The position numbers were made by a program, and so were the translations under genes. Shown in pieces: positions 26,687 to 35,370 of a DNA stretch of 64,000 nucleotides. Under the pieces are notes generated by a model. That model saw nothing but the letters and a program-made list of their open reading frames with translations, searched no databases and was not told where the DNA came from. Positions within the stretch are counted from its first letter, which is position 1, and each line of letters starts with the position of its first letter. Location: the NCBI RefSeq assembly GCF_001904635.1, contig NZ_MRCB01000001.1, positions 381,667 through 445,666 on the forward strand. Direction: 5' to 3'. Source of the DNA: Hydrococcus rivularis NIES-593 (GTDB taxonomy: Bacteria > Cyanobacteriota > Cyanobacteriia > Cyanobacteriales > Microcystaceae).

Positions 26687-27029
26687 CTCTATTCCTCCTA
26701 TTAACACTCCTCATTATAAAACCTTAAGACTTTTTTAAGATTCTTTATCATGAAAATGATGTATCCTTTTAAAAATTAATAGACACTATCCTCGCTGGCG
26801 AGCCACTATGCACTAGGCTAGCTCGATTCTCTCGAATTGCCCAGTATCAAGAATTACACTTAAATTGAAGATAGCTACCTTAATCGATCGTGCCCGTCTT
26901 TAAGAATTTAGGCATCATAGGCAATACATAATTTAACAAATGGAGCCAAACAAGGCGATTGTGGGTCGATCTGTTCCGAGGTGCTACTCTAGTTGGGTAG
27001 AGTAGAATGCAGACTTCTAGATAGTAGCG
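26687..27029. other. Intergenic region with an 8-bp hairpin before the ABA4-like gene
   Basis: Divergent promoter region of 343 nt. CTACTCTA (26984-26991) and TAGAGTAG (26998-27005) form a perfect 8-bp stem with a 6-nt loop, ending 24 nt before the ATG at 27030. It could be an operator or a 5'UTR hairpin. Nothing else stands out. Confidence 0.5.
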
Positions 27030-27497
27030 ATGACGATTACTCAACTGTTTAATGTTTCCAATCTCTTTGTTTTGCCTTTTTGGGCATTGATAATTCTCCT
27101 GCCTAACTGGGGAGTTACCAAAAAAGTGATGGAGTCCTTGCTTCCATTTGTAGCGCTTGCTGTACTTTATATTTATTTTTTTGTTGAGGCTATTACGCCC
27201 GAATCGGCACAAGCCCTTGCCAGCCCTCAGTTAGCCGATCTCGCTAAAGCCTTTTCAGATGAAACAGTCATGGCAACGGGCTGGACTCATTTTTTAGTGA
27301 TGGATTTATTTGTCGGCAGGTGGATTTATTGGGAAGGACAGCAAACTGGCATTTGGACGCTTCACTCTCTAATTCTTTGCCTGTTTGCCGGTCCTGTCGG
27401 GCTATTATCTCACATTTTGACAGCTTGGATTGGCAAGCGATTTTTCTCGGCTACAGAAACGGAAGCGCCCTCTACTACAGCTACAACTGAAAGTTAA
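27030..27497 (+). CDS. ABA4-like membrane protein (DUF4281)
   Basis: The sequence has four hydrophobic segments and the ABA4 pattern: NLFVLPFWALIILLPNWGVT at the N-terminus, GWTHFLVMDLFVGRWIYWEG in the middle and LHSLILCLFAGPVGLLSHIL near the end. In plants ABA4 is needed for neoxanthin synthesis; in cyanobacteria the role is unassigned, possibly in carotenoid handling in membranes. The C-terminus (about 15 residues) is a polar T/E/S-rich tail. It converges with the hydrolase at 27505, with a 7-nt gap and no clear terminator. Confidence 0.85.
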   Translation: MTITQLFNVSNLFVLPFWALIILLPNWGVTKKVMESLLPFVALAVLYIYFFVEAITPESAQALASPQLADLAKAFSDETVMATGWTHFLVMDLFVGRWIYWEGQQTGIWTLHSLILCLFAGPVGLLSHILTAWIGKRFFSATETEAPSTTATTES

Positions 27498-27504
27498 ATT
27501 TTTA

Positions 27505-28371
27505 TCAGAAAAATTCTCGAATTGCCGAATAAGTCTCTTCTGGGGCTTCTTCTGGGAGAAAATGACCGCAGTTAATAGCGTTTCCTTTCACTGCGATCGC
27601 TTTTCTCTTCCAAATTTCTAAAACATCATATTTGCGTCCAATTATTCCTTGTTCGCCCCAAAGTACCAAAAACGGACAAGTGATTTTTTTGGCAAGATCT
27701 GCTTCATCATCAATGAGATCGATGGTGGCGCCAGCGCGATAGTCTTCACAAGTTGCATGAATCGTAGCGGGATCGCTAAAGCAACGAATATATTCTGCTA
27801 AAGCATCAGGGGTAAAAGCAGAAAAATCTTTACTCCAGGATTGCAAACAATGGCGTAAAAAATATTCGGGATTGGCACCGATTAGCGTTTCGGGTAGAGG
27901 ATAGGGTTGTATGAGAAAAAACCAATGATAATAAGCACTAGCAAATTCTTTATCGGTAGTTTGGTAGAGATCGTAGGTAGGAATAATATCTAAGACGGCT
28001 AATTTTTTAACTTTTTCGGGATAATCTAGAGTTAAACGATGGGCAACTCTTGCGCCGCGATCGTGACCGACGAGATAAAATTCTTCATAGCCTAATTGCG
28101 ACATAATCTCAACCCAATCTCGTGCCATTGCCCGCTTAGAATAATTGCTATGGTCTGGTTTTCCTTGAGGTTTAGAACTGTCTCCATAGCCTCTCAAATC
28201 AGCGATTATTACTGTAAAATCTTCGACTAAACGAGGTGCTATTTTGTGCCACATATAATGAGTTTGAGGATAGCCGTGGAGTAGTAAAAGAGGAAAACCT
28301 TTCCCAGCAGTAAATGTATTAATTTGAGCTTCAGTTGTATCAATGATTTTTTGTTGAAAATTAGTTAGCAT
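27505..28371 (-). CDS. Alpha/beta hydrolase, fluoroacetate/haloacetate dehalogenase type
   Basis: An alpha/beta hydrolase whose nucleophile is aspartate: VGHDRGAR gives D104, R105 and R108, and LDIIPT gives D128. Their spacing equals that of Asp110, Arg111, Arg114 and Asp134 in the characterised fluoroacetate dehalogenase. The catalytic histidine is in NCGHFLPEE near residue 270. The oxyanion loop HGYPQTHYMW is also present. Haloacid hydrolysis is the family reaction, but epoxide hydrolase activity is a realistic alternative. Length (288 aa) is normal. Confidence 0.8.
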   Translation of the reverse strand: MLTNFQQKIIDTTEAQINTFTAGKGFPLLLLHGYPQTHYMWHKIAPRLVEDFTVIIADLRGYGDSSKPQGKPDHSNYSKRAMARDWVEIMSQLGYEEFYLVGHDRGARVAHRLTLDYPEKVKKLAVLDIIPTYDLYQTTDKEFASAYYHWFFLIQPYPLPETLIGANPEYFLRHCLQSWSKDFSAFTPDALAEYIRCFSDPATIHATCEDYRAGATIDLIDDEADLAKKITCPFLVLWGEQGIIGRKYDVLEIWKRKAIAVKGNAINCGHFLPEEAPEETYSAIREFF

Positions 28372-28408
28372 GTATCTTTCGTTGACTTCGGTAAATTATC
28401 GACACCCG

Positions 28409-28492
28409 CCAAGAAATTAATTTCTTGGAACCAATAGATGAAGTCTACTTAAGTGGACTTGAGCTGTTAGCTTGGGAATTAATTCCCAAGCT
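28409..28492. repeat. Cluster of three palindromes
   Basis: Three consecutive palindromes: a perfect 20-mer CCAAGAAATTAATTTCTTGG (28409-28428), a near-perfect 20-mer (28441-28460, AAGTCTACTTAAGTGGACTT) and a perfect 24-mer (28469-28492, AGCTTGGGAATT and its mirror). The set looks like a dispersed palindromic element. Confidence 0.75.
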
Positions 28493-28525
28493 AAAGTTGT
28501 ACTTAGCTCGATTTTAGATTAACGC

Positions 28526-28579
28526 AAAAAATACCCCCTAGCTTCGCTATCTCTCTTGCTCGGAGAGATGATAGGGGGT
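28526..28579 (-). terminator. Intrinsic terminator of the P-type ATPase gene
   Basis: On the minus strand ACCCCCTA (28572-28579) pairs with TAGGGGGT (28533-28540), with an inner stem ATCTCTC/GAGAGAT, followed by ATTTTTTG. It lies 40 nt after the ATPase stop codon. Confidence 0.85.
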
Positions 28580-28618
28580 TTACGTTAAACTGACCGTTTT
28601 AACTGACACCTAAACTCT

Positions 28619-31390
28619 TTAATTGGGAGGATCGAAACGATTGACAAAAGCTGACCAAAAGATCATCGGCGTACCGACTGCTAAACAAAACAACCATTGA
28701 CTCCAGCTTAAAGGAGCCGTATAAAATACTTGATTAATTAAAGGAGCATGGGCAAAAACGATTTGTAAAGCAATCGCCCCAATAATTCCAAAGCCAATGG
28801 CAGGAATTTCTATTTCTGTATTACCTTCATCTTTCAGTTTTGCTCTTAAATGGGGAATCAATTGACTAATACTCAACAGGTAAAAGATCCGACCAGAAAT
28901 TAAAGAATTAATCGTCATCGTTCGGGCGAGATTTAAATCTCCCGTTGTCGCACGAATATATTCAAATACTCCAAAAATTAAGCCCCAGTTAAACGCAGAA
29001 ATAGCTAGAATTCGTAGAAGGCGACTCTTGGTTAATAAAGGCTCGTTGGGATTGCGGGGAGGATTTTGCATTACATGACTAGCCTTTGGTTCAAAAGCGA
29101 GTGGAGTCGTCATGGTGATGGTATTAATCATATTAATCCAGAGAATTTGCAGAGAGAGAATCGGTAGATCTCTGGCGAGTAAAGTACTCAATAAAATTGT
29201 CATCGACTCTCCCCCATTGACGGGAAGAATGAAACAAATTGCATTCAATAAATTCTTATAAACTGACCGTCCTTCCTCAACGGCTGCTTCGATTGAAGCA
29301 AAGTTATCATCGGCGAGTAGCATATCAGAAGCTTCTTTAGCTACTTCTGTTCCTACACCTCCCATAGCAATTCCGATATCAGCTTGTTTGAGGGCGGGTG
29401 CGTCGTTGACTCCATCGCCCGTCATGGCAACGATTTCACCCCGCGATTGTAGGGCTTCTACGAGACGCAATTTTTGCTCTGGGGCGACGCGGGCAAAAAC
29501 TGAGCCATCTTCTACCGCTTGGGTTAATTGGTCGCTACTCATGGTAGCGAGTTGAGCGCCCGTAAATGCTACGATCTTGCCGTTTTTATTGATGCCCATT
29601 TGTCGAGCGATCGCGCTGGCAGTGACGGCATGATCCCCGGTAATCATCTTGACTTGAATTCCTGCACCCCGACAAGCTTTTACCGCCGCGATCGCGCTTT
29701 CGCGGGGCGGATCGATCGCGCCCTGCAATCCCAAAAAGATTAATCCTTGCTCGATATCCTCATGGTCTACTGTAGATTGACTTTCTGGTACGGGTAATTT
29801 GGCTAGGGCTAACACTCTCAACCCTTGCCGTGCCATGCGTTGTACTTGTTCGGTAATATCAGATTCAAGAGTTTCAATCGGTTCGCGATCGCCGGTTGCA
29901 TTTAACCCATATTGACAGCGTTTGAGAATTGCCTCGACGGAACCTTTGATATAAATTATTCTACCGTTGGGAATTTGGTGCAGGGTTGCCATATACTGAT
30001 AGTCGGATTCAAAGGGAATTGAATCCAATCTCGGCATAGCTTTTTCTATGTCTGGCTGCTCTAACCCAGCTTTATGAGCGGCGACAATTAATGCACCTTC
30101 TGTCGGATCTCCCACGACGATCCATTGCTCGTTTTTGTATTCAATATGCGAGTCGTTGCACAATAAACCTGCGATTAAACATTCGCGTAAAGTCGGTTCG
30201 TTGGTAATATTGATGGCGCGATCGTTGAGGAGAATTTCCCCAGTCATGTCCATGGGTTTGTTGTTGAGGAAAATTTCTCCAGTTAAGTTATAACCTAACC
30301 CCGTGAGACTGTAACATTTCGCCCCAGCAAAAATCCTCTGGACGGTCATCTGATTTTCTGTAAGGGTTCCGGTTTTGTCGGAACAGATGACGGTAGCGCT
30401 TCCCAAGGTTTCGACGGCAGGTAGCTTGCGGATAATAGCGTGACGTTTTGCCATGCGACTGACACCGATGGCGAGGGTAATGGTGATGACGGCTGGCAAT
30501 CCTTCAGGAATGGCACTCACGGTTAAGGCAACTGCCGCTTCCGCCGCCTCTTTTATCCCTCGATGCTGTAAGCCAACGAGAAAGGTAATCGTCGTCAAAC
30601 AAAGGACGATTAAAAGCCATTTTTGAATAAATTTATTGAATTTACGGGTTAAAGGCGTAGATAAACCCGTATGCTCTTCCATTAGTTTAGAAATTTGCCC
30701 GGTTTCCGTCTGATTCCCCGTGGCAACGACAATCCCCATTCCTTGCCCAAAGGTAACGTATCCGCCAGCGTGGGCCATATTCGAGCGATCGCCCAAGGGA
30801 ATATCGGCAGGTAGCATTTCTGTGCTTTTCTCGACGGCAATGGATTCTCCGGTTAAGGCAGATTCGTTAATTTGCAAGCTTCGCACCTTAAACAGGCGCA
30901 AATCAGCAGGAACTTTATCGCCTGAATTGAGGATAACGATATCTCCTGGCACTAATTCACCGGAAGGAATGCGCTGTTTTTTGCCGGATCGAATCACTGT
31001 GGTTTCGGTTTGTACTGAAGAGGCTAAAGCTGCGATCGCTCCTTCTGCTTTAGACTCCTGAATAAAACTCAGTAGCGCATTGGTGGTGGTGACACCCCAA
31101 ATTACCCCTGCATTCACCCATTCTCCCAAAATTGCCTTGGTTGCTCCTGCCCCCAGCAAGATATACAGCAGGGGTTGGTTGAATTGCAGCAAGAACTTTA
31201 ACCACCAGGGCTTACCTTTTCGCCCTTGCAGTTCGTTTGCGCCATATTGCGCTAGTCTTTGCTTGACTTCCTCTGCATTTAACCCCCATTCTGGGTCACT
31301 ATCAAGCAGGCTAATTGCTTTATCAATATCAAGATGATGCCAAATGACCGTCTCTTGGGAAGGAACTCTCGATTTTGATAGTGTCACCAT
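28619..31390 (-). CDS. Cation-transporting P-type ATPase (P2 type, Pma1/PacL-like)
   Basis: A full-length P-type ATPase (923 aa) that moves a cation across the membrane by ATP hydrolysis. Landmarks: actuator loop TGES near residue 185, ion-binding PEGLP in the fourth membrane helix (296-300), phosphorylation site D338 in DKTGTLT, hinge MTGDGVNDAPALKQ, and ten probable membrane segments. The sixth helix reads WINMINTITMTTPLAFEP, lacking the aspartate typical of calcium pumps, so Ca2+ specificity is doubtful; Na+ or another cation is possible. It is divergent from the AAA gene across a palindromic operator-like site. Confidence 0.88.
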   Translation of the reverse strand: MVTLSKSRVPSQETVIWHHLDIDKAISLLDSDPEWGLNAEEVKQRLAQYGANELQGRKGKPWWLKFLLQFNQPLLYILLGAGATKAILGEWVNAGVIWGVTTTNALLSFIQESKAEGAIAALASSVQTETTVIRSGKKQRIPSGELVPGDIVILNSGDKVPADLRLFKVRSLQINESALTGESIAVEKSTEMLPADIPLGDRSNMAHAGGYVTFGQGMGIVVATGNQTETGQISKLMEEHTGLSTPLTRKFNKFIQKWLLIVLCLTTITFLVGLQHRGIKEAAEAAVALTVSAIPEGLPAVITITLAIGVSRMAKRHAIIRKLPAVETLGSATVICSDKTGTLTENQMTVQRIFAGAKCYSLTGLGYNLTGEIFLNNKPMDMTGEILLNDRAINITNEPTLRECLIAGLLCNDSHIEYKNEQWIVVGDPTEGALIVAAHKAGLEQPDIEKAMPRLDSIPFESDYQYMATLHQIPNGRIIYIKGSVEAILKRCQYGLNATGDREPIETLESDITEQVQRMARQGLRVLALAKLPVPESQSTVDHEDIEQGLIFLGLQGAIDPPRESAIAAVKACRGAGIQVKMITGDHAVTASAIARQMGINKNGKIVAFTGAQLATMSSDQLTQAVEDGSVFARVAPEQKLRLVEALQSRGEIVAMTGDGVNDAPALKQADIGIAMGGVGTEVAKEASDMLLADDNFASIEAAVEEGRSVYKNLLNAICFILPVNGGESMTILLSTLLARDLPILSLQILWINMINTITMTTPLAFEPKASHVMQNPPRNPNEPLLTKSRLLRILAISAFNWGLIFGVFEYIRATTGDLNLARTMTINSLISGRIFYLLSISQLIPHLRAKLKDEGNTEIEIPAIGFGIIGAIALQIVFAHAPLINQVFYTAPLSWSQWLFCLAVGTPMIFWSAFVNRFDPPN

Positions 31391-31425
31391 AAATCTATAA
31401 ACAAAAAAGCTTATTTATAATTTAA

Positions 31426-31446
31426 TAGCACTATTAAATAGTGCTA
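31426..31446. promoter_or_regulatory. Operator-like 21-bp palindrome between divergent genes
   Basis: TAGCACTAT (31426-31434) and ATAGTGCTA (31438-31446) are perfect 9-bp arms around TAA. The site lies 36 nt from the ATPase start codon and within the only intergenic space shared with the AAA gene. This placement fits a repressor operator. The binding protein is unknown. Confidence 0.6.
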
Positions 31447-31522
31447 GCAATCGAGATTAATAATTCCTTAATAAATCGATTGACACGATTAGATAGTTTT
31501 ATGGTTGGCATTAGCCAGGAAA

Positions 31523-32659
31523 ATGGTAATATCACCGAGCGATCTACAAACAGAAACAAGCGTGACGATCTCCAACATCTCCGCACCACTAGACTTATTT
31601 GGGCGACAGGTGCAGTTCCAGCAAATTACCCAGGCACTCGCATTAGATAGAGATGTCTTAATTGCAGGGGTGCCCGGTAGCGGACGACGAACGCTGGTAA
31701 GGCGTGCTGCTGCCGCTGTTGGGGCAAAAATGATAGAAGTAGACTGTATTCGCGCTACCGATAGCAAACGGTTCGTGCAACTGCTGTGCGAAGGCATCAG
31801 TCAAGGATGTAAGAGTCCAGAGTCGATCGCCCTATTGCACAAATGGGTAGAAGAAGAAAAGGATCTTTTTAGCCTTAAAGAAGACGGTAAAAGCATCAAG
31901 CTGCGGCAAAGCGAGACTGTAGAGCAGCTTTGGCAGGCATTTAAAAGCTTGCTCTGCCTTCCCCACCGCCTCGCCACTTCCTTGGATAAACGGGTTGTTC
32001 TCATCTTGTATGGATTTTCCCACATTCGTGCTTGGGATCGCCAGGGAGAATGGGAAACCTTACTTAGAGAGGAAATTAAACGCCAGACAGCAGTAAGTTA
32101 CGTGCTAGTAGCAACGATCGCAGAAACCAGCCATCCAACCGAAGCGATTGGCAAGAACTTAGAAATTATTCAGCTAACCCCAGTCGCTAATGAAGTAGTG
32201 GCGGCTTGGGCACAGGAAGTTTTAAACCAAGAAGGGTTAGCCTTCGATCCGCGATCGCAAGCTTTGGACACTTTTTTGGATGCGGTACAGGGACATATTG
32301 CCGATGCGACAGCCTTAATAGGGCGCTTGCGTGCCGTGCGCGTCAGCCAGAAACTAATTGGCAATGCAGAAATCGAACAAGCCATTCAAGCATTACTCGC
32401 GGATTTATCGACCACCTTTGAATCCTTGCTGGTGCTGCTTCCTCCTTCTCAGGCACAACTATTAGAAAGTTTGGCGCTCGATCCTACCGATAAACCGCAG
32501 AGTCGAGATTACATTAGCAAGCATTGCCTCTGTCGCGGGGGAAGTCTCCAAGGTGCGATCGCGGGGTTACAACATAAAGGTTTGATCTATGGGTCAGAAT
32601 TAGACTATCGCCTAGCGCTTCCCCTCTTTGCCCTATGGATTCGTCAGCGCCTTAGTTAA
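31523..32659 (+). CDS. AAA/STAND-type ATPase with C-terminal winged-helix-like domain
   Basis: The N-terminal half is a P-loop ATPase of the archaeal/STAND-like group: Walker A GVPGSGRRTL, Walker B-like VVLILYGFSH, and a sensor-like VLVATIAET. It starts with LFGRQVQFQQITQAL, the usual module before the P-loop. The C-terminal 90 residues (LLVLLPPSQAQLLESLA to PLFALWIRQRL) look like a winged helix. Start options are TTG at 31505 and ATG at 31523; neither has an ideal Shine-Dalgarno. The role is unknown; it may be a signalling or scaffold ATPase. Confidence 0.65.
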   Translation: MVISPSDLQTETSVTISNISAPLDLFGRQVQFQQITQALALDRDVLIAGVPGSGRRTLVRRAAAAVGAKMIEVDCIRATDSKRFVQLLCEGISQGCKSPESIALLHKWVEEEKDLFSLKEDGKSIKLRQSETVEQLWQAFKSLLCLPHRLATSLDKRVVLILYGFSHIRAWDRQGEWETLLREEIKRQTAVSYVLVATIAETSHPTEAIGKNLEIIQLTPVANEVVAAWAQEVLNQEGLAFDPRSQALDTFLDAVQGHIADATALIGRLRAVRVSQKLIGNAEIEQAIQALLADLSTTFESLLVLLPPSQAQLLESLALDPTDKPQSRDYISKHCLCRGGSLQGAIAGLQHKGLIYGSELDYRLALPLFALWIRQRLS

Positions 32660-32729
32660 AGCGGTTATGGAGCAGTGCGATTATCTTTCTAGAAATCAAG
32701 ATGCGATCGCACACTTACCGATCGTTTTT

Positions 32730-34415
32730 TTATCGGGGCCAAACTTTAATTGCTATGTCAGCTAAATACTCGGCACGTTTTTGAATAGTTCCTACGTTCC
32801 AAGTCTCTACATCTTTAAAAGATTTATTTAGCGACAAGTTAGATTTTTGGTAAATTGATTTCTTTTCAGCAAATGATTTATTTGATAGTTCGGAATTATA
32901 GCCTGTCAAGGTTAGATTCCCTAACGTATGAAGATATTGCTTTTGTATACTATCACAATTAGTTCCTAACAATGTTTTCCATTCACGAGTTAATTTTTGA
33001 GGCATAATATGTTCAATATTAAGAGGTTGAGGATCGACGAGTTCTTTACTTTGAAAATTCTCTAATCTTTCTAAAATAAGTTTTACTCGATCGATTGAAC
33101 CAGAACTGTAAATACTTTTATTGACTATTCCTTTGCGAAAATCATCATCATTAGGCCAAACTTTCTTCCCTTCATAGCTCATTAGAACTTCACGTAAATC
33201 ATTTACTAAATTCTTTGAATCTTTTACCTCTTGATACAAATTGTTGAATACATTACCTAAAACCTGTGTAGAAACTCCTGCGAATAGGCGACGCACAAAA
33301 TAGGATTCTAAATATAGAAGAATATTCTCAAAATCTTGGATAGATAAGAGTTTTGCCTCGTACTCATGATAAACGTTTAATAAAAATATGTGACAAGTAT
33401 TAAACTTTAAACGAAGCAATCGCTTAAACCAAGTATTTAGCCTTGGCTCTGGTTCTCTATGATTGAAGTTAAGACGTTGATAGTAGTTGGTAAATCTAAC
33501 AATCTCTTTGATTTCATACTCAATTCCTTTTTCTGAATTGTCACAACGTTTTTTAATAGCTTTATAAACTTCTTTTTGACTAACTCCTTTTCCATCTTTG
33601 CGTAAATAAAACCAGAATGCCTTAGTTAGTTCTTCTACATATTCATCTTCTTTCATGTCAGCTTTAAATTTTTCTTGAAAAGGCAACCATTCATTTTGAT
33701 ATATTTTTTCTCTTTTTTCAGCAGGCAGCTTCATGAAAATATAGTTTCGTACTAAATCTGCCTGAGTTAAAGCCTGCCCTTTATGATTTAGGCTTTCAAA
33801 TATTAGATACGGATTATCTTCATCTTCCGAAGTTATATTGACTAGCCTTAAATTTTCTAATATAACTATTTTTAACTTTGCTAGTTCTAAATTGGTTTCT
33901 CTTTCAGAGTACCATTTCTGGATTTGATTATCAAAAAAAACATAAGCTTCAGATACTTTGCTTTTTCCTTCTAATTCACTTGTATCTTCTTTAGAAATTA
34001 TCTTTTTATAGGTATCCCGATCGTCTTGAGTTGGTAGAACTTTATAAGAATCATTGCTTTGTTTAAACTTATTAATTAAGTACAATTCATATAGCTCATC
34101 TGCTAGTGAATCGTTCTTCTGCTTAATCAAATGATCTCTTAGTGTTGCTAAAAGAATAGTAAGGGTTATAAGACGTTGTTGTCCATCAATCACAACAAAT
34201 GGAGATATGCCATCTGCCGTTCCAGGTATTGCTTGAGTTACAATTGGACCAAGAAAATATGAACCTTCAACTTCACCATTGTAGAGACTCAGTATATCTT
34301 CCCATAAAGTTTCCCAGTTTTTCCTTTCCCAAGCATATGGACGTTGAAAAAGTGGAATCTGAAATTGTTTACCTCCTTCTAGCAAGTTACGCAGGCTAGT
34401 TTCCGATGCTTTCAT
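32730..34415 (-). CDS. GmrSD-like protein (DUF262 + DUF1524), putative type IV restriction
   Basis: The N-terminal DUF262 domain has FQIPLFQRPYAWE and the nucleotide-site motif DGQQR (77-81). The C-terminal DUF1524 has an HNH-type nuclease pattern, IEHIMPQ (H469) followed by TLGNLTLTGYNSELSN. This fused arrangement is that of GmrSD, which cuts modified phage DNA, and of related defence proteins. The gene is clearly more AT-rich than its neighbours and has few GCGATCGC sites, suggesting transfer. It stands alone, without methyltransferase. Full length (561 aa). Confidence 0.85.
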   Translation of the reverse strand: MKASETSLRNLLEGGKQFQIPLFQRPYAWERKNWETLWEDILSLYNGEVEGSYFLGPIVTQAIPGTADGISPFVVIDGQQRLITLTILLATLRDHLIKQKNDSLADELYELYLINKFKQSNDSYKVLPTQDDRDTYKKIISKEDTSELEGKSKVSEAYVFFDNQIQKWYSERETNLELAKLKIVILENLRLVNITSEDEDNPYLIFESLNHKGQALTQADLVRNYIFMKLPAEKREKIYQNEWLPFQEKFKADMKEDEYVEELTKAFWFYLRKDGKGVSQKEVYKAIKKRCDNSEKGIEYEIKEIVRFTNYYQRLNFNHREPEPRLNTWFKRLLRLKFNTCHIFLLNVYHEYEAKLLSIQDFENILLYLESYFVRRLFAGVSTQVLGNVFNNLYQEVKDSKNLVNDLREVLMSYEGKKVWPNDDDFRKGIVNKSIYSSGSIDRVKLILERLENFQSKELVDPQPLNIEHIMPQKLTREWKTLLGTNCDSIQKQYLHTLGNLTLTGYNSELSNKSFAEKKSIYQKSNLSLNKSFKDVETWNVGTIQKRAEYLADIAIKVWPR

Positions 34416-34595
34416 TTTTACTCCTTACAGTTCTAGTTCTTTCAAGTATTCCCATAGGAACCGCTTAAATAACATAGATCTGGGGTCAATTTCCTACCAA
34501 GCGATGGAATAAAACTAGAAAAATCAGAGAACTAGCAGCTTATCAGTAAAATCAATACAATAGTATTGCTGGCATCCAAAACCTTGTTTTGCCTT

Positions 34596-35348
34596 ATGGC
34601 ACGAGCAATTTTTTGCTTTCAAGCCGAACTCAATCATTTCCTTCCGCCACACAGAAAAGGAGTAAGTTTTACTCATGAGTTTAAAGAACGCCCGTCGATT
34701 AAAGACACCATCGAAGCATTAGGCGTTCCCCACCCAGAAGTTTATGCCATTGTTGCCAATGGAGTTGCGGTAGAATTTTCTTATAGTCTTCAAGATGGCG
34801 ATCGCATTACTGTCTATCCTATCTCCGCCTCTCCTGAAATTCCGTCAGGCATTAGACTTCAGCCGCCTTTACCCGAAGTTGCACGCTTTGTGTTAGATGT
34901 TCATTTAGGAAAACTAGCGTCATTGTTACGGATGCTGGGTTTTGATACTCTCTATCGCAATGACTATGAAGATGCCGAACTCGCTCAAATTTCGGCACTA
35001 GAAGATAGGATTCTTTTAACTCGCGATAAAGGAGTATTAATGAGAAATCTAGTAACCTACGGTTACTATGTAAGGGAAACCAACCCAGAAAAGCAAGTTG
35101 TCGAAGTGTTGCGACATTTTAACTTGTTTGATGCTATCAAGCCATTTCAAAGATGCATGCGTTGTAATGGTAATATCAAACCAATTGATAAAGCGTCAAT
35201 TGTAGACTTGGTTCCCTCGCGAATAAGCAGAGAAATTGAAGAATTTCATTGCTGCACGGGTTGTAGCCAAATTTATTGGCAAGGGTCGCATTTTCAGCGA
35301 ATGGAACGAGCAATCGAAAGGTTGATCTCTTCTGCTAGCCTCTCGTAA
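34596..35348 (+). CDS. Mut7-C RNase-domain protein with N-terminal ubiquitin-like domain
   Basis: Residues about 1-80 form the Mut7-C ubiquitin-like domain (VYAIVANGVAVEFSYSLQDG), and the rest is a Mut7-C/PIN-like putative RNase with a conserved acidic site (FVLDVHLGKLASLLRMLGFD, then ILLTRDKGVLMR). A C-terminal zinc ribbon is formed by CMRC and CCTGC. The combination is known in cyanobacteria. The ATG at 34596 starts the recognisable domain (MARAIFCFQAELN); the upstream TTG at 34566 adds ten residues. The natural RNA substrate is unknown. Confidence 0.85.
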   Translation: MARAIFCFQAELNHFLPPHRKGVSFTHEFKERPSIKDTIEALGVPHPEVYAIVANGVAVEFSYSLQDGDRITVYPISASPEIPSGIRLQPPLPEVARFVLDVHLGKLASLLRMLGFDTLYRNDYEDAELAQISALEDRILLTRDKGVLMRNLVTYGYYVRETNPEKQVVEVLRHFNLFDAIKPFQRCMRCNGNIKPIDKASIVDLVPSRISREIEEFHCCTGCSQIYWQGSHFQRMERAIERLISSASLS

Positions 35349-35370
35349 CTTTATCAACATTTTCCAGACC

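Noticed and set aside
28619-31390. Calcium-specific PacL assignment
   Set aside because: The sixth helix lacks the usual aspartate (WINMINTITMTTP), so only a general cation ATPase call is justified.
31441-31650. Open frame over the AAA gene start
   Set aside because: It is out of frame with the AAA domain and has no family similarity.
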